From the NCBI RefSeq assembly GCF_036700095.1, contig NZ_CP144918.1:2109001-2173000 (forward strand): 64,000 nt of DNA, given 5' to 3'. The stretch is from Pelagerythrobacter marensis. Lineage in GTDB: Bacteria > Pseudomonadota > Alphaproteobacteria > Sphingomonadales > Sphingomonadaceae. Shown here one piece after another: positions 49,279-59,134 of this stretch (its first letter is position 1; the number at the start of each line of letters is the position of its first letter). The notes below the pieces were generated by a model. The model was not told the DNA's origin. It made no database searches and worked only from the letters and a program-made list of their open reading frames with translations. The position numbers and the translations under genes were made by a program.

Positions 49279-49389
49279 GCGCGCCTTCCCGCCACGGTCG
49301 GGTCCATCATCAGGCGCGCGCTTGTGCGTTGCCGGACCTTCGCCTAGAGCGGCCCGCAACACACGGAATTTATTGGAACAGGTGCCGCA

Positions 49390-49569
49390 ATGGCTGTCCC
49401 CAAGAGAAAAGTATCGCCCCATCGCCGCGGCAACCGTCGCGCGCACGATTCGCTGAAGGTCGAGGCATTCCACGAATGCTCGAACTGCGGCGAGCTGAAG
49501 CGTCCGCACAATCTCTGTCCGCATTGCGGGCACTACAACGGCCGCGAAGTTATCGCCGTCGGCCTCTGA
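49390..49569 (+). CDS. rpmF: 50S ribosomal protein L32
   Basis: A 59-aa ribosomal protein. [19 protein letters not shown] is the family N-terminus, followed by a Cys4 zinc ribbon (CSNCG...CPHCG). It precedes plsX by 19 bp, the well-known rpmF-plsX-fabH order that links ribosome and membrane lipid synthesis. Confidence 0.97.
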   Translation: MAVPKRKVSPHRRGNRRAHDSLKVEAFHECSNCGELKRPHNLCPHCGHYNGREVIAVGL

Positions 49570-49588
49570 CGGCTGGCTGGGGAACGTC

Positions 49589-50647
49589 ATGAGCCTGCCG
49601 CGTATCGCCGTTGACGCGATGGGCGGAGACGAGGGCGTGCGCGTCATGATCGAAGGCGCGGCGCTCGCCCGCCGCCGCCACGATCGGTTCAAGTTCCTGC
49701 TGGTGGGCGACGAGACGCGGATCAAGGCCGCGCTCGATACCCATCCGGGAATGCGCGGCGCATCCGAAGTCCTGCATTGCGACGATGTCGTGGGCGGCGA
49801 GGAGAAGCCGACCCAGGCGCTGCGCCGCGCCCGCACGACATCGATGGGCCTCGCGGTCAACGCGGTGAAGGCGGGCGACGCCGGCGCCGCGGTCAGCGCG
49901 GGCAACACCGGCGCGCTGATGGCGATGAGCAAGCTCGCGCTGCGCACCCTGCCGGGGATCGACCGCCCGGCGCTCGCCGCGCTGATGCCGACGCTGGGCG
50001 ACAACGACGTCATCATGCTCGACCTCGGCGCCAATACCGAGGCGGACGCGCGCAACCTGGTCCAGTTCGCGATCATGGGCGCGGCCTATTCGCGCATCGT
50101 CACCGGCCTCGCCGAACCGCGCGTGCGCCTGCTGAACATCGGGACCGAGGAAACCAAGGGCACCGATGCGCTGCGCGTCGCCGCGGCGCAGCTCCAGGCC
50201 GCGACCGGCCTCGCGCTCTCGTTCGACGGCTTCGTCGAAAGCGACAAGATCAACCGGGGCGAAGTCGACGTCGTCGTGACCGACGGATTTTCGGGCAATA
50301 TCGCGCTCAAGGCGATCGAGGGGGCGGCGCGCTTCGTCACCGATCTGCTGCGCAGCGCCTTCACCAGTTCGCTGCGGTCCAAGATCGGCTTCCTCGTCTC
50401 GCGCCCGGCGACCGAGCTGCTCAAGCATCACCTCGATCCCAACAATCACAACGGCGCGGTCTTCCTCGGCCTCAACGGCGTGGTGGTGAAAAGCCACGGC
50501 AGCGCCAATGCCAACGGCGTTGCCAATGCCGTGGCCGTCGCCGCGCGCCTGCTGGAGGACGATCTGACCCACCGCATCAGCGCCGATCTCGCCGCCCTGG
50601 GCGAAGCCCGCCTGCGCACCGGCCAGTCCGCCGGGGAGGCGACATGA
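49589..50647 (+). CDS. plsX: Phosphate acyltransferase PlsX
   Basis: A 352-aa enzyme making acyl-phosphate from acyl-ACP for phospholipid synthesis. [22 protein letters not shown] and [10 protein letters not shown], with [27 protein letters not shown] further on, are typical. Its stop overlaps fabH (ATGA). Confidence 0.96.
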   Translation: MSLPRIAVDAMGGDEGVRVMIEGAALARRRHDRFKFLLVGDETRIKAALDTHPGMRGASEVLHCDDVVGGEEKPTQALRRARTTSMGLAVNAVKAGDAGAAVSAGNTGALMAMSKLALRTLPGIDRPALAALMPTLGDNDVIMLDLGANTEADARNLVQFAIMGAAYSRIVTGLAEPRVRLLNIGTEETKGTDALRVAAAQLQAATGLALSFDGFVESDKINRGEVDVVVTDGFSGNIALKAIEGAARFVTDLLRSAFTSSLRSKIGFLVSRPATELLKHHLDPNNHNGAVFLGLNGVVVKSHGSANANGVANAVAVAARLLEDDLTHRISADLAALGEARLRTGQSAGEAT

Positions 50648-51609
50648 TCCGCTCGCAGATCAGAGGCAGCGGCTCGGCCCTGCCGCGAACCGCGGTCAGC
50701 AACGCGCAACTGGCGGAGCGGGTCGATACCAGCGATCAGTGGATCGTGGAGCGGACCGGCATTCGCCAGCGCTATATCGCGGAAGACGACGAAACGACCG
50801 CTTCGCTGGCGGTGGAGGCGTCGCGCAAGGCGCTCGAAGCCGCCGGGATCGCGGCCAAGGATATCGACCTGATCGTGCTGGCGACCGCCACGCCCGACCA
50901 GACGTTCCCCGCCACGGCAACGATCGTTCAGCACGAACTCGGCTGCAACGGCGGGATCGCGTTCGATGTCGCGGCGGTCTGTTCCGGGTTTCTCTACGCG
51001 CTGGCGACCGCCGATTCGATGCTGCGCACCGGAATGGCGCGGCGGGCGCTGGTGATCGGCTCGGAAACCTTCAGCCGCATTCTCGACTGGAACGACCGCG
51101 CGACGTGCGTGCTGTTCGGCGACGGCGCCGGGGCGATCGTGCTGGAGGCGCAGGACGTGGCCGCAGACGGGCCGGGCGTCCTGGCGTGCAAGCTTCACGC
51201 CGATGGCGAGCACAACGGGTTGCTCTATGTCGACGGCGGGCCCTCGACCACGCAGACCGTGGGCCACCTGCGGATGCGCGGGCGCGAGGTGTTCCGCCAT
51301 GCCGTGGTCAACCTGGCCGAAGTGCTGGAGGAGACCCTGGCCGAAGCGGGCTATACCGCGTCCGACATCGACTGGGTCGTGCCTCACCAGGCGAACGCCC
51401 GCATCCTCGATGCCACGGCGCGCAAGCTGGGCCTGCCGGCGGAAAAGGTGATCGTGACGGTGGACCGCCACGCCAACACTTCGGCCGCCTCGGTTCCGCT
51501 CGCATTCGACGTCGGCGTGCGCGACGGGCGGATCAAGCCGGGCGACCTGGTCATGTTCGAGGCGATGGGCGGCGGGTTTACCTGGGGAGGCAGCCTCGTT
51601 AGGCTCTAG
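50644..51609 (+). CDS. fabH: Beta-ketoacyl-ACP synthase III
   Basis: A 321-aa condensing enzyme starting fatty acid synthesis from acyl-CoA and malonyl-ACP. The catalytic triad is Cys113 ([11 protein letters not shown]), His248 (VPHQAN) and Asn278 (RHANTS). The ATG at 50644 overlaps the plsX stop. It ends the lipid part of the operon; ihfA follows after 117 bp. Confidence 0.97.
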   Translation: MIRSQIRGSGSALPRTAVSNAQLAERVDTSDQWIVERTGIRQRYIAEDDETTASLAVEASRKALEAAGIAAKDIDLIVLATATPDQTFPATATIVQHELGCNGGIAFDVAAVCSGFLYALATADSMLRTGMARRALVIGSETFSRILDWNDRATCVLFGDGAGAIVLEAQDVAADGPGVLACKLHADGEHNGLLYVDGGPSTTQTVGHLRMRGREVFRHAVVNLAEVLEETLAEAGYTASDIDWVVPHQANARILDATARKLGLPAEKVIVTVDRHANTSAASVPLAFDVGVRDGRIKPGDLVMFEAMGGGFTWGGSLVRL

Positions 51610-51726
51610 CCATAAACGCCGGTCGGCGATTTTCGGTGGTTCGACCGCAACACGTTGCGAAGGTGCGTTATCCTCGTTAGGGCGCAGCAGAGTCCGAAGT
51701 CGGGTCGCGATGGAGGAGAATGCCGC

Positions 51727-52023
51727 ATGCGTTCGGTGGGTACGCTGACACGCGCAGATCTGGCCGAAACGATCAATCGCAAGATGGGATTGTCGCGTGC
51801 CGAATCGCTCGACCTCGTCGAAGCGATCCTCGCACATATGTGCGAAGCCATGTCCAATGGCGAAAACGTCAAGATTTCGGGGTTCGGCAGCTTCGTGCTA
51901 CGCGACAAGAAGGAACGAATCGGGCGCAACCCCAAGACGGGGGTGGAAGTGCCGATCACGCCGCGGCGCGTGATCACCTTCCGCGCAAGCCAGCTCCTCA
52001 AGGACAGGATCGCGAAAGGCTGA
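51727..52023 (+). CDS. ihfA: Integration host factor alpha subunit
   Basis: A 98-aa DNA-bending protein of the HU/IHF family. [27 protein letters not shown] and the DNA-inserting arm [23 protein letters not shown] are typical of IHF-alpha. GGAGGAG lies nine bases before the ATG at 51727; the frame is open 24 codons up. merR follows 4 bp on. Confidence 0.95.
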   Translation: MRSVGTLTRADLAETINRKMGLSRAESLDLVEAILAHMCEAMSNGENVKISGFGSFVLRDKKERIGRNPKTGVEVPITPRRVITFRASQLLKDRIAKG

Positions 52024-52027
52024 AACG

Positions 52028-52411
52028 ATGGCGGCGGAATTCGACGATGGCAAGGATGCGGGCGCGCTCAGGACCATCGGCGAGGTCGGCCAGGCCCTGG
52101 GCATAAAGCCGCATGTCCTGCGCTATTGGGAACAGCAGTTTCCCATGCTCCGCCCGCTCAAGCGCAGCGGCGGGCGCCGCTATTACCGTGCGGAAGACGT
52201 CGCGCTGGTCGAACGGATCGACCGCCTGGTCAATCGCGAAGGCTATACCCTGAAAGGCGCGCTGGCGGCGCTGAAAGCGGGCACCGACGATCGCGCGCGA
52301 CCGGGGCAGGCGCCGGCGGCAGGCGATGGCGGCTCCGCGGCGGAGAACGCCGAGGTGCTCGCCCGGCTCAAGGCCATTCGCGCCGATCTGAGCGCCGCGC
52401 TGTCCCGCTGA
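52028..52411 (+). CDS. MerR family transcriptional regulator
   Basis: A 127-aa protein with the MerR winged helix (TIGEVGQALGIKPHVLRYWEQQFPMLRPLKRSGGRRYYRAEDVALVERI, about 18-66) and a short C-terminus without a metal-binding Cys set. Linked to ihfA in a conserved pair found in many alphaproteobacteria. Regulon unknown. Confidence 0.92.
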   Translation: MAAEFDDGKDAGALRTIGEVGQALGIKPHVLRYWEQQFPMLRPLKRSGGRRYYRAEDVALVERIDRLVNREGYTLKGALAALKAGTDDRARPGQAPAAGDGGSAAENAEVLARLKAIRADLSAALSR

Positions 52412-52457
52412 TTGCCGCAGCGGCTTCGCCCCGTGCGGCGGGCCGCCGGCCGCCCGA

Positions 52458-52910
52458 TCAGGCGCGCATATCCTTGGGCGATCCCATCACGACGTAGGAT
52501 GTGATCGACTGCACTTGCTCGACGGTGCCGAGCGTTTCGGTATGGAACCGCTTGTAGGCCGCCAGGTCCGCCGCCTCCACCCGCAGGAAGTATTCCACCG
52601 CCCCGGCGACATTGTGGCATTCCTTCACCTCGGGCGCTTCGGCCATCTTGCGTTCGAAAGCTTCCTGCGCCGCCTTGGTGTGCCGGTTCAGCCCGACCGC
52701 AACGATGGCGGTGAACCCGATTCCCAACTGGCGGGGATCGAGCACCGCGCGATAGCCCTTGATCGCGCCCGACTGCTCCAGATCCTGCACCCGGCGCAGA
52801 CAGGCCGAAGGGGAGAGGCCGACTCGGGCGGCAAGTTCGAGATTGCTGACTCGCCCGTCGCGGGATAGTTCTTGCAATATTTTCCGGTTTATCCGGTCCA
52901 GCTTCACCAT
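52458..52910 (-). CDS. Lrp/AsnC family transcriptional regulator
   Basis: A 150-aa protein with a helix-turn-helix (LDRINRKILQELSRDGRVSNLELAARVGLSPSACLRRVQDLE) and a C-terminal RAM/AsnC ligand domain (VKECHNVAGAVEYFLRVE). It is divergent from a LysE-type exporter 72 bp away, the classic arrangement in which the regulator senses an amino acid and controls its exporter. Confidence 0.93.
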   Translation of the reverse strand: MVKLDRINRKILQELSRDGRVSNLELAARVGLSPSACLRRVQDLEQSGAIKGYRAVLDPRQLGIGFTAIVAVGLNRHTKAAQEAFERKMAEAPEVKECHNVAGAVEYFLRVEAADLAAYKRFHTETLGTVEQVQSITSYVVMGSPKDMRA

Positions 52911-52913
52911 AAG

Positions 52914-52956
52914 TTGCAAACGATCTGCGATTATCGCGGTATTCGCAACCCTGTTC
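52914..52956. promoter_or_regulatory. Operator candidate in the lrp-lysE divergent gap
   Basis: TGCGA and TCGCA (52936-52957 region) form an inverted repeat with a 12-base spacer, next to TTGCAA at 52914. Located between two divergent starts, where an Lrp-type regulator is expected to bind. Confidence 0.35.
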
Positions 52957-52982
52957 GGCCCTGAATCGAATATTCTTGGGCC

Positions 52983-53585
52983 ATGTCCAGCGAACTTGTC
53001 GCCGCCCTTGCCGGCTTTGCCTTCGTGGCCTCGATCACGCCCGGCCCGAACAACCTGATGGTCATGGCGTCGGGGGCCAATTTCGGGTTTCGCCGGACGA
53101 TTCCCCACCTGGCCGGCATTTTGATCGGCTTCATGGTCATGATCTTCCTGGTCGGCATCGGGCTGGCGCGGATTTTCGAGGCGTTCCCCGCTGTCCGGCT
53201 GGCACTGGTGGTGGTCAGCTGCGCCTATCTGGGCTGGCTGGCCTGGAAAATCGCCACCGCCGCACCGGCGGAGGAAGGGGAGGGGGTGGGCCAGCCGTTC
53301 ACGTTCCTCCAGGCCGCGCTGTTCCAGTGGGTCAATCCGAAAGCCTGGATGATGGCGCTGACCGCGGTGACGCTCTACGGCGCGGATGGTTCCACGGCAG
53401 CGCTGGCGCTGGTGGCGCTGGTGTTCGGCGCGATCAACGTCCCGTGCGTCGCGGCCTGGGCGGTCGCCGGGCAGCAGGCGGGGCGCTGGCTGTCGAATGC
53501 CGGACGCCTGCGGATCTTCAACCGGACAATGGCCATACTGCTGCTGGCATCGCTGGCCCCCGCGATCGCCGGCGAGTTCGGCTAG
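52983..53585 (+). CDS. LysE family amino acid exporter
   Basis: A 200-aa membrane protein with six hydrophobic helices. The N-terminal family motif SITPGPNNLMVMASGANFGFRR is clear, as is QWVNPKAWMMAL. It probably exports an amino acid under control of the divergent Lrp-type gene. Substrate not readable. Confidence 0.93.
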   Translation: MSSELVAALAGFAFVASITPGPNNLMVMASGANFGFRRTIPHLAGILIGFMVMIFLVGIGLARIFEAFPAVRLALVVVSCAYLGWLAWKIATAAPAEEGEGVGQPFTFLQAALFQWVNPKAWMMALTAVTLYGADGSTAALALVALVFGAINVPCVAAWAVAGQQAGRWLSNAGRLRIFNRTMAILLLASLAPAIAGEFG

Positions 53586-53597
53586 GTCGGCGCCGCC

Positions 53598-56500
53598 CTA
53601 CTCCGCCGCCAGCAGGTCTTCCGCGGCGCCCAGGTCGACGCTGACGAGGCGGCTGACGCCCTTTTCGATCATCGTCACGCCGAACAGGCGGTGCATCCGG
53701 CTCATCGTCACGGCGTTGTGCGTCACGATCAGGTAGCGGGTGGCGGTTTCCTTCACCATCGCGTCGAGCAAGTCGCAGAAGCGGTCGATATTGGCATCGT
53801 CGAGCGGCGCGTCGACCTCGTCGAGCACGCAGATCGGCGCGGGGTTGGTCAGGAACAGCGCGAAGATCAGCGCGATCGCGGTCAGCGCCTGTTCGCCGCC
53901 CGACAGCAGGGTCAGCGATTGCAGCCGCTTGCCCGGCGGCTGGGCGTAGATTTCGAGGCCCGCTTCCAGCGGATCGTCGCTGTCTATCAGCGCCAGGTGC
54001 GCCTGACCGCCTTCGAACAGGCGAGTGAACAGGCGCCGGAAATGGGTGTCGACCTGCTCGAACGCGGCGCGCAGCCGTTCGCGTCCCTCGCGGTTGAGAT
54101 TGCCGATCGAGCCGCGCAGGCGGGCGACCGCTTCGGCCAGTTCCGCCTGCTCGGCCGCGCTGTTGCCGTGTTCCTCCTCGATCTTCGCCAGTTCCTCGGC
54201 CGCGACGAGATTGACCGGCCCGATCCGTTCGCGGCTGGCGACCAGGCGGTCCATTTCCGCCGCTTCGGTGGAGGAATCGCCGACATCGCCCTCGTCGAAA
54301 TCGAAGCGGCCGGCGAGCAGGGGCGGCGGGCACTGGAAACGCTCGCCCGAAATCCGCGCCATTTCCGCGCGCCGCGCTTCCTCGTTTTCCGCCCGGGCGG
54401 CGAGGGCGGCGCGGCTTTCGCGCGCGCTGGCCAGCGCCTCGTTGGCCTCGGCAAAGGCGCGGTCGGCCGCCTCGGCCGCGTCCTGCGCTTCGGCCACTGC
54501 CGTCTCGGCCGCGGCCAGCGCCTTGCCCAGCCGTTCGCGCACGGCATCGCCCTGCTCGATCTCGCGCATCAGCCCCTCGGGCTTTGCCGCGGTGATCGCG
54601 CGTTCCTCGGCAATTTCGGCAAACCGCTGCTCCATTCCCGAAAGCCGCTGCGCCGCCTCGCCCGCGCGTGCTTGCCAGCTCGCCATGTCGCTGCGCTGCG
54701 CCGCGGTGCGTTCGCGCGCGACGGCCAGCCCCTGATCGTGCGACGCGAGTTCGGCCGCGGCGGCGAGCTGCGTGGAGCGGGCGGCCTCGTTCTTCGCCTG
54801 CGCCGCTTCCAGCGAGGCGCGGCCGGTCGCGGGATCGGGCAGGGCGTCCAGCCTTTCCTGCGCCGCGGCGAGTTCGGCCGCCGCCTGGGCGCGCTGTTCC
54901 GCCAGCTCGCGCTCCGCCTCGTCCAGTTCGGCCCGGCGCGCCGCGAGCCGCTCGCGCGCACCCTCCGCCTGGTCGAGCGCGCGCAGGGCCTGCCGCTCGC
55001 GCTCGCTCGCCTCGGCGATTTCGCGCTCGGTAGCGACGAGGGCGCGCTGGAGGGCGGAAAGCTCGTCCTGCGCGCGGGCCTGCCCGGTTTCGGCGGCATC
55101 GACCGCCTGCCGCAAGCCGGGGAGCTGGTTTTCGAGATCGGCAAAGCGATTCTCCGCCTCGAGCCGGGCCGCTTCGGCCGCACCTTCGCCGCGCGCGACG
55201 AACCCGTCCCAGCGACGCAAGTGCCCGGCCGTGGTCACCAGCCATTCGCCGGGGCCGAGCGTGCGGCCGTCGTCCTCGTCCGCGACATGGACGAGGGCAA
55301 GGCGCGCGGCGAGTTCGCTCGGGCAATCGGGCACATGCGCGGCGAGGCTGTCGGCGACGCTCGCCGGCGCCGGTCCGCCGGTCCAGAACCGGCCGTCGCC
55401 CTCGGCCGCGCCCAGCGGCGCCCTGGCATCGCGACCGAGGACCGCCGCCAGCGCGCGCTCGTACCCTTTCGCGGCGCGCACTTTGTCGAGCGCCGCGGGG
55501 CGGCCCTTGCGCCCGGCGGTCTGCCGTTCGCGCGCCTCGCGGTCGCGCTTGAGCGCGGTCCATTCGCGCTCGACCCCGGCCAGTTCGGCGCGGACCGAAG
55601 CGAGCGCGCTCGCCGCTTCATCGCGCGCGGACTGCAGCGCATCCTTGCGCGCACGCTCCGCATCGAGCGTTTCGCGCAGCCGGGCGAGATCGCGTGCGGC
55701 ATCCTCCGCCGCCTTGCGCGCCCGTTCGACCGCTTCGTCGCAATCGCCCGCTTCGGCCAGCGCCCGGCGCGCGTCTTCCTGCCGCCGGGCTTCGCCATCG
55801 AGCCGTTCGAGCCTGGCGCGCGCCTGGTCGATCGCCGCCTCGGCCACGCGCCAGTCGGCCTCCACCCCGGCATGATCGGCGGTCGCACGCGCCAGCGCCA
55901 GCTCCGCCGCACGCCCGGCGCTTTCGCTTTCCTCCAGCCGCCGGGCGAGGGCGGGGCGGCGTTCCTCGGCCTCGGCCAGGGCTTTCTCGTTGGCGGCCAG
56001 GTCCTTCTCCAGCCGGGCGAGGGCTTCGGCCGCGTCGCGCGTCAGCCGGTCGGCATCGGCGCGGTCTTCCTCCAGCCGTGCCTTTTGCCGATCGAGATCG
56101 GCGAGCCGCTGCTCGGCCGCTTCGAGCTGGCTGGTGAGCGCGGCCATGCGGTGCCCGTGGGCGGAGGCATCGTCGCGCCGGTCGGCCAGTTCGTCGCGCG
56201 CTTCGGCCAGCGCCTGGGCGGCGGCGTGCTGCGCCTTCTGCGCCGCGTCGCTCGCTTCCTGGGCCGCGGTGACGCTTGCTTCGGCGGCCTGCGCTTCGCC
56301 CCGCGCAGCCTCGGCCGCGGCGGCGGCATCGCGCCAGCGGGCGAACAGCAGGCGCGCCTCGGCCACGCGAATCTCGTCGGACAGCCTGGTATAGCGCTCG
56401 GCCTGCCTGGCCTGCCGGCGGAGCGAGGCGATCTGCGAATCGAGCCCCGCCATCAGGTCTTCCAGCCGGGCGAGGTTGGCCTCGGTCTGGCGCAGCTTGC

Positions 56501-57017
56501 TCTCGGCATCGCGGCGGCGGACGTGGAGGCCGGCGATTCCCGCCGCTTCCTCCAGCATCATGCGCCGCTCGGCCGGCTTGGCGGCGATGACCTGGGCGAT
56601 CTTGCCCTGGCTCACCAGCGCCGGGCTATGCGCGCCGGTCGCCGCATCGGCGAAAGTCAGCGCGACATCTTTCGCGCGGACATCCTTGCCGTTGACGCGA
56701 TAGGCGCTGCCCGCGCCGCGCTCGATCCGGCGCATGACTTCGAAATCGCTGCCGTCGTCGGCTTCGGCCTGGAGCGAGACTTCGGCGAAATCGCGCGGCG
56801 GGCGGCTGGCGGTGCCGGCGAAGATCACGTCTTCCATCCCGCCCGACCGCATGGATCGGGGCGAGTTTTCACCCATGACCCAGCGGATCGCCTCAAGCAG
56901 GTTGGACTTGCCGCAGCCGTTGGGGCCGACGACGCCGGTAAGGCCCGGCTCGATGGTCAGGGTCGCAGGCTCGACGAAGCTCTTGAAACCGCTGAGCCTG
57001 AGCCGCCTGATCTGCAT
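53598..57017 (-). CDS. smc: Chromosome segregation ATPase SMC
   Basis: An 1139-aa protein with the standard plan: Walker A GPNGCGKSN at 31-39, a long Ala/Glu/Arg-rich coil, the hinge around residues 490-640 (GYERALAAVLGRD, FWTGGP), a second coil, the signature LSGGEQ at 1038-1043 and Walker B CVLDE at 1063-1067. It condenses and segregates the chromosome with ScpAB, which are not here. It lies 33 bp after the DsbA-like lipoprotein gene on the same strand. Confidence 0.97.
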   Translation of the reverse strand: MQIRRLRLSGFKSFVEPATLTIEPGLTGVVGPNGCGKSNLLEAIRWVMGENSPRSMRSGGMEDVIFAGTASRPPRDFAEVSLQAEADDGSDFEVMRRIERGAGSAYRVNGKDVRAKDVALTFADAATGAHSPALVSQGKIAQVIAAKPAERRMMLEEAAGIAGLHVRRRDAESKLRQTEANLARLEDLMAGLDSQIASLRRQARQAERYTRLSDEIRVAEARLLFARWRDAAAAAEAARGEAQAAEASVTAAQEASDAAQKAQHAAAQALAEARDELADRRDDASAHGHRMAALTSQLEAAEQRLADLDRQKARLEEDRADADRLTRDAAEALARLEKDLAANEKALAEAEERRPALARRLEESESAGRAAELALARATADHAGVEADWRVAEAAIDQARARLERLDGEARRQEDARRALAEAGDCDEAVERARKAAEDAARDLARLRETLDAERARKDALQSARDEAASALASVRAELAGVEREWTALKRDREARERQTAGRKGRPAALDKVRAAKGYERALAAVLGRDARAPLGAAEGDGRFWTGGPAPASVADSLAAHVPDCPSELAARLALVHVADEDDGRTLGPGEWLVTTAGHLRRWDGFVARGEGAAEAARLEAENRFADLENQLPGLRQAVDAAETGQARAQDELSALQRALVATEREIAEASERERQALRALDQAEGARERLAARRAELDEAERELAEQRAQAAAELAAAQERLDALPDPATGRASLEAAQAKNEAARSTQLAAAAELASHDQGLAVARERTAAQRSDMASWQARAGEAAQRLSGMEQRFAEIAEERAITAAKPEGLMREIEQGDAVRERLGKALAAAETAVAEAQDAAEAADRAFAEANEALASARESRAALAARAENEEARRAEMARISGERFQCPPPLLAGRFDFDEGDVGDSSTEAAEMDRLVASRERIGPVNLVAAEELAKIEEEHGNSAAEQAELAEAVARLRGSIGNLNREGRERLRAAFEQVDTHFRRLFTRLFEGGQAHLALIDSDDPLEAGLEIYAQPPGKRLQSLTLLSGGEQALTAIALIFALFLTNPAPICVLDEVDAPLDDANIDRFCDLLDAMVKETATRYLIVTHNAVTMSRMHRLFGVTMIEKGVSRLVSVDLGAAEDLLAAE

Positions 57018-57050
57018 CGCCGTTCCCTGATGCCCCTCCCGCGCGGCGGC

Positions 57051-57800
57051 CTATCGCGCGCCGGCGTCTTGCAGCATCGGTTCCAGCGTCGCCCAGCTTT
57101 GCGTGCCGACGTTGCGGCCGTTGATGATGAAGGTCGGCGTGCCGGTTACATTGAGTTCCTGCGACTGGCTGTCCGAATTGTTGGCGATCGCCTCGACCGA
57201 ATCCGCGTCGGACAGGCACTGGCGCGCCTGATCGCGGCTGACCCCGCGCGTGGCGAAGAAATCGAGGAAACCGGCGGCTTCGGCGACCGCGACGAAGCGC
57301 TGGTCTTCCGGCTGCTGCATCGCCGCCTCGAGCGCCTGCGGATTGGCCTGGGCGCCTTCCATAAGGCTGGGCAGGTTGAGCCAGACCTGTTCCGACAGGG
57401 GGTGGTAACTTTCCGGCGCGCCGCACCGAACGAGGCGAGCGAGGGTGAGGTCGAAGGCGTTATGGACCTGGTTGCGCAATTCGTAGCTGACGCGGCCGGT
57501 GGCGACGTATTTCTCCTTCAGCGGCTCCATCCCCGTGGCCGCGAAATTGGCGCAGGCACCGCAGGTCAGCGAACCGTATTCGATCAGCTTGATCGGCGCG
57601 TCGGGGTTGCCGAGCATGTAGCCGTCCGCCTCCGTCACGGTGACCGTGTCGACCCACTGCGTTCCGTCGGGCGCCGCCACGTTCTCGACCGGTTCGCCGG
57701 CCGGCGCCTCCCCTTCGGCCGGTTCCGATCCACAAGCGGCGAGGCCGAGCGCGAGCGGCGCAGCGAGTGCGGCGAGGGAGATCTGGCGGAACGTGGTCAT
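57051..57800 (-). CDS. DsbA-like thioredoxin-fold lipoprotein
   Basis: A 249-aa protein. The signal ends in a lipobox (LAACGSE, about Cys23) and is followed by an acidic/Pro linker. A DsbA-type thioredoxin fold has the redox motif CGAC (SLTCGACANF) and the cis-Pro loop GTPTFIING. Probably a periplasmic, membrane-anchored thiol oxidoreductase. It is followed by smc and preceded by a second DsbA-like gene, a frequent sphingomonad cluster. Confidence 0.9.
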   Translation of the reverse strand: MTTFRQISLAALAAPLALGLAACGSEPAEGEAPAGEPVENVAAPDGTQWVDTVTVTEADGYMLGNPDAPIKLIEYGSLTCGACANFAATGMEPLKEKYVATGRVSYELRNQVHNAFDLTLARLVRCGAPESYHPLSEQVWLNLPSLMEGAQANPQALEAAMQQPEDQRFVAVAEAAGFLDFFATRGVSRDQARQCLSDADSVEAIANNSDSQSQELNVTGTPTFIINGRNVGTQSWATLEPMLQDAGAR

Positions 57801-57894
57801 GGCAATCCTGCTCCTTTGCGGAATTGAACGAGGCTATACGAAGGGGCGGCGGGGTTGAAGCGGGTGGGGACACTTTCCACAGCTTGTCGCCGGT

Positions 57895-58572
57895 CTAGAA
57901 ATGCGCGTCGATCTGCGGGGCGAGCATCGACCAGTCGTGCGTTCCGGCCAGCGTGACGCCGTCGATGGCGAAACTGGGGGTGCCGGTAATGCCGTATTTC
58001 AGGCTCGCCGCCTGGCTGCTGGCGATCAGTGCCCGCGCGCCGGCATCGTCGGCCAGGCAGCGGTCGATTTCGCTGCGCGAATAGCCGCGGCTTTCCATCA
58101 GTTTGTAGAACCCGAGGTCGGACGCGATCGCGCGGCGGCGCGCGGCCTGGCTGCCGTTTTCCCATCGTGCGCGCTGCGCCGAAGTCGCGCGCGTATAGCG
58201 CTCGAGCCATTCGTCCTGCTTGTTCATGAACAATGTGTGGTTGCGCATGAATTTCGCGGGCGCGCCGCAGTTCACAAGCATGGTCGCCACCAGATCGGCC
58301 GCATTGCGGATCACCGGCTGGATTTCCAGCTCGACCCGCCCCTGGCCGATATAGGCGATCTGCAATGGCGCCTCGCCTTCGGTGGTGAAGCGCGCGCAGT
58401 GCGAACAGCTGTAGCTGACGAAAGCGGTCAGGTGGACTTTGGCATCGGGGTTGCCGATCCGGTGCGCGCCATCTTCCTCCGCCACGCGGGTGTTCCAGTT
58501 TCCGGCATTTCCCAGTGCCAGAAGCGCGGCGGCGGCAAGCGCCCCGGCGCGGGCAAGACGCGAAACCTTCAT
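57895..58572 (-). CDS. DsbA-like periplasmic thiol oxidoreductase
   Basis: A 225-aa protein with a signal peptide (about 1-23), the redox motif CSHC (SYSCSHCARF) and the cis-Pro loop GTPSFAIDG. It lacks a lipobox, unlike its neighbour; the two are probably an old duplication. Its start overlaps the upstream DUF721 gene (ATGA). Confidence 0.9.
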   Translation of the reverse strand: MKVSRLARAGALAAAALLALGNAGNWNTRVAEEDGAHRIGNPDAKVHLTAFVSYSCSHCARFTTEGEAPLQIAYIGQGRVELEIQPVIRNAADLVATMLVNCGAPAKFMRNHTLFMNKQDEWLERYTRATSAQRARWENGSQAARRRAIASDLGFYKLMESRGYSRSEIDRCLADDAGARALIASSQAASLKYGITGTPSFAIDGVTLAGTHDWSMLAPQIDAHF

Positions 58573-59105
58573 TGTCCCTCTTCCTCCTTGCTGCCCATGC
58601 TGCGGGCAAGCGATTCCAGCACCGTGCGCAGCTCGGGATCGCCGATATCGCGCAGGCTGTCGCCCAGCTCCATCGGAATCGGCTTGAGCGAAGGCGGCGC
58701 CTTGGCCGGTTCCCGAGCACGCGGCGGCTTAACCTCGCCTTGCCGCAGCTTGACCCGCGAGACGGCCTTGTATCCGAAAAAGCGGTTCACCCGTTCGATG
58801 ATCTCCGGGATAACGTGCTGGATCAGCGGGGCATGGGCGGGCAGCACGACCAGCTGCAGTATCCCCTCCGCCTTCTCCCCCGGGGGAAAACGGATCGCCT
58901 CGGGCATGCACACGCGGGCGTGCTGCTCGCCGACGATTTCCGGCCAGCGCGTGACCACGCTCGACTGGACGAAGCCGAAGCGGCGGAAGGCGGTTCGTCC
59001 GATCTGCGGCATAAGGTCCGCGATCTGGCGCGCGGGCCCGCCGCGAGGCCGTTCGTAGGCGCGCGGCTGGGCGCGCGATGTCTTTGGTTTGCCGTCCCGT
59101 TCCAT
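58569..59105 (-). CDS. dciA: DUF721 protein, DciA-like helicase loader
   Basis: A 178-aa protein of the DciA/DUF721 family, which loads DnaB in bacteria without DnaC. The KH-like core has VVTRWPEIVGEQHARVCMPEAI and LQLVVLPAHAPLIQHVIPEIIERVNRFFGYKAV. The C-terminal third is charged and Pro-rich. The start at 59105 is a guess among two close Met codons (59120 is the other). It is divergent from mutY. Confidence 0.8.
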   Translation of the reverse strand: MERDGKPKTSRAQPRAYERPRGGPARQIADLMPQIGRTAFRRFGFVQSSVVTRWPEIVGEQHARVCMPEAIRFPPGEKAEGILQLVVLPAHAPLIQHVIPEIIERVNRFFGYKAVSRVKLRQGEVKPPRAREPAKAPPSLKPIPMELGDSLRDIGDPELRTVLESLARSMGSKEEEGQ

Positions 59106-59134
59106 TGCACCGATGCCCATGCCATAGGCGGCGC

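Noticed and set aside
52412-52457. A tRNA gene after merR
   Set aside because: The 46-bp gap is too short and forms no cloverleaf.
53691-57827. A 1378-codon plus-strand frame opposite smc
   Set aside because: The minus strand encodes an intact SMC with Walker motifs; the plus translation is a low-complexity Arg/Ala/Gly-rich shadow.
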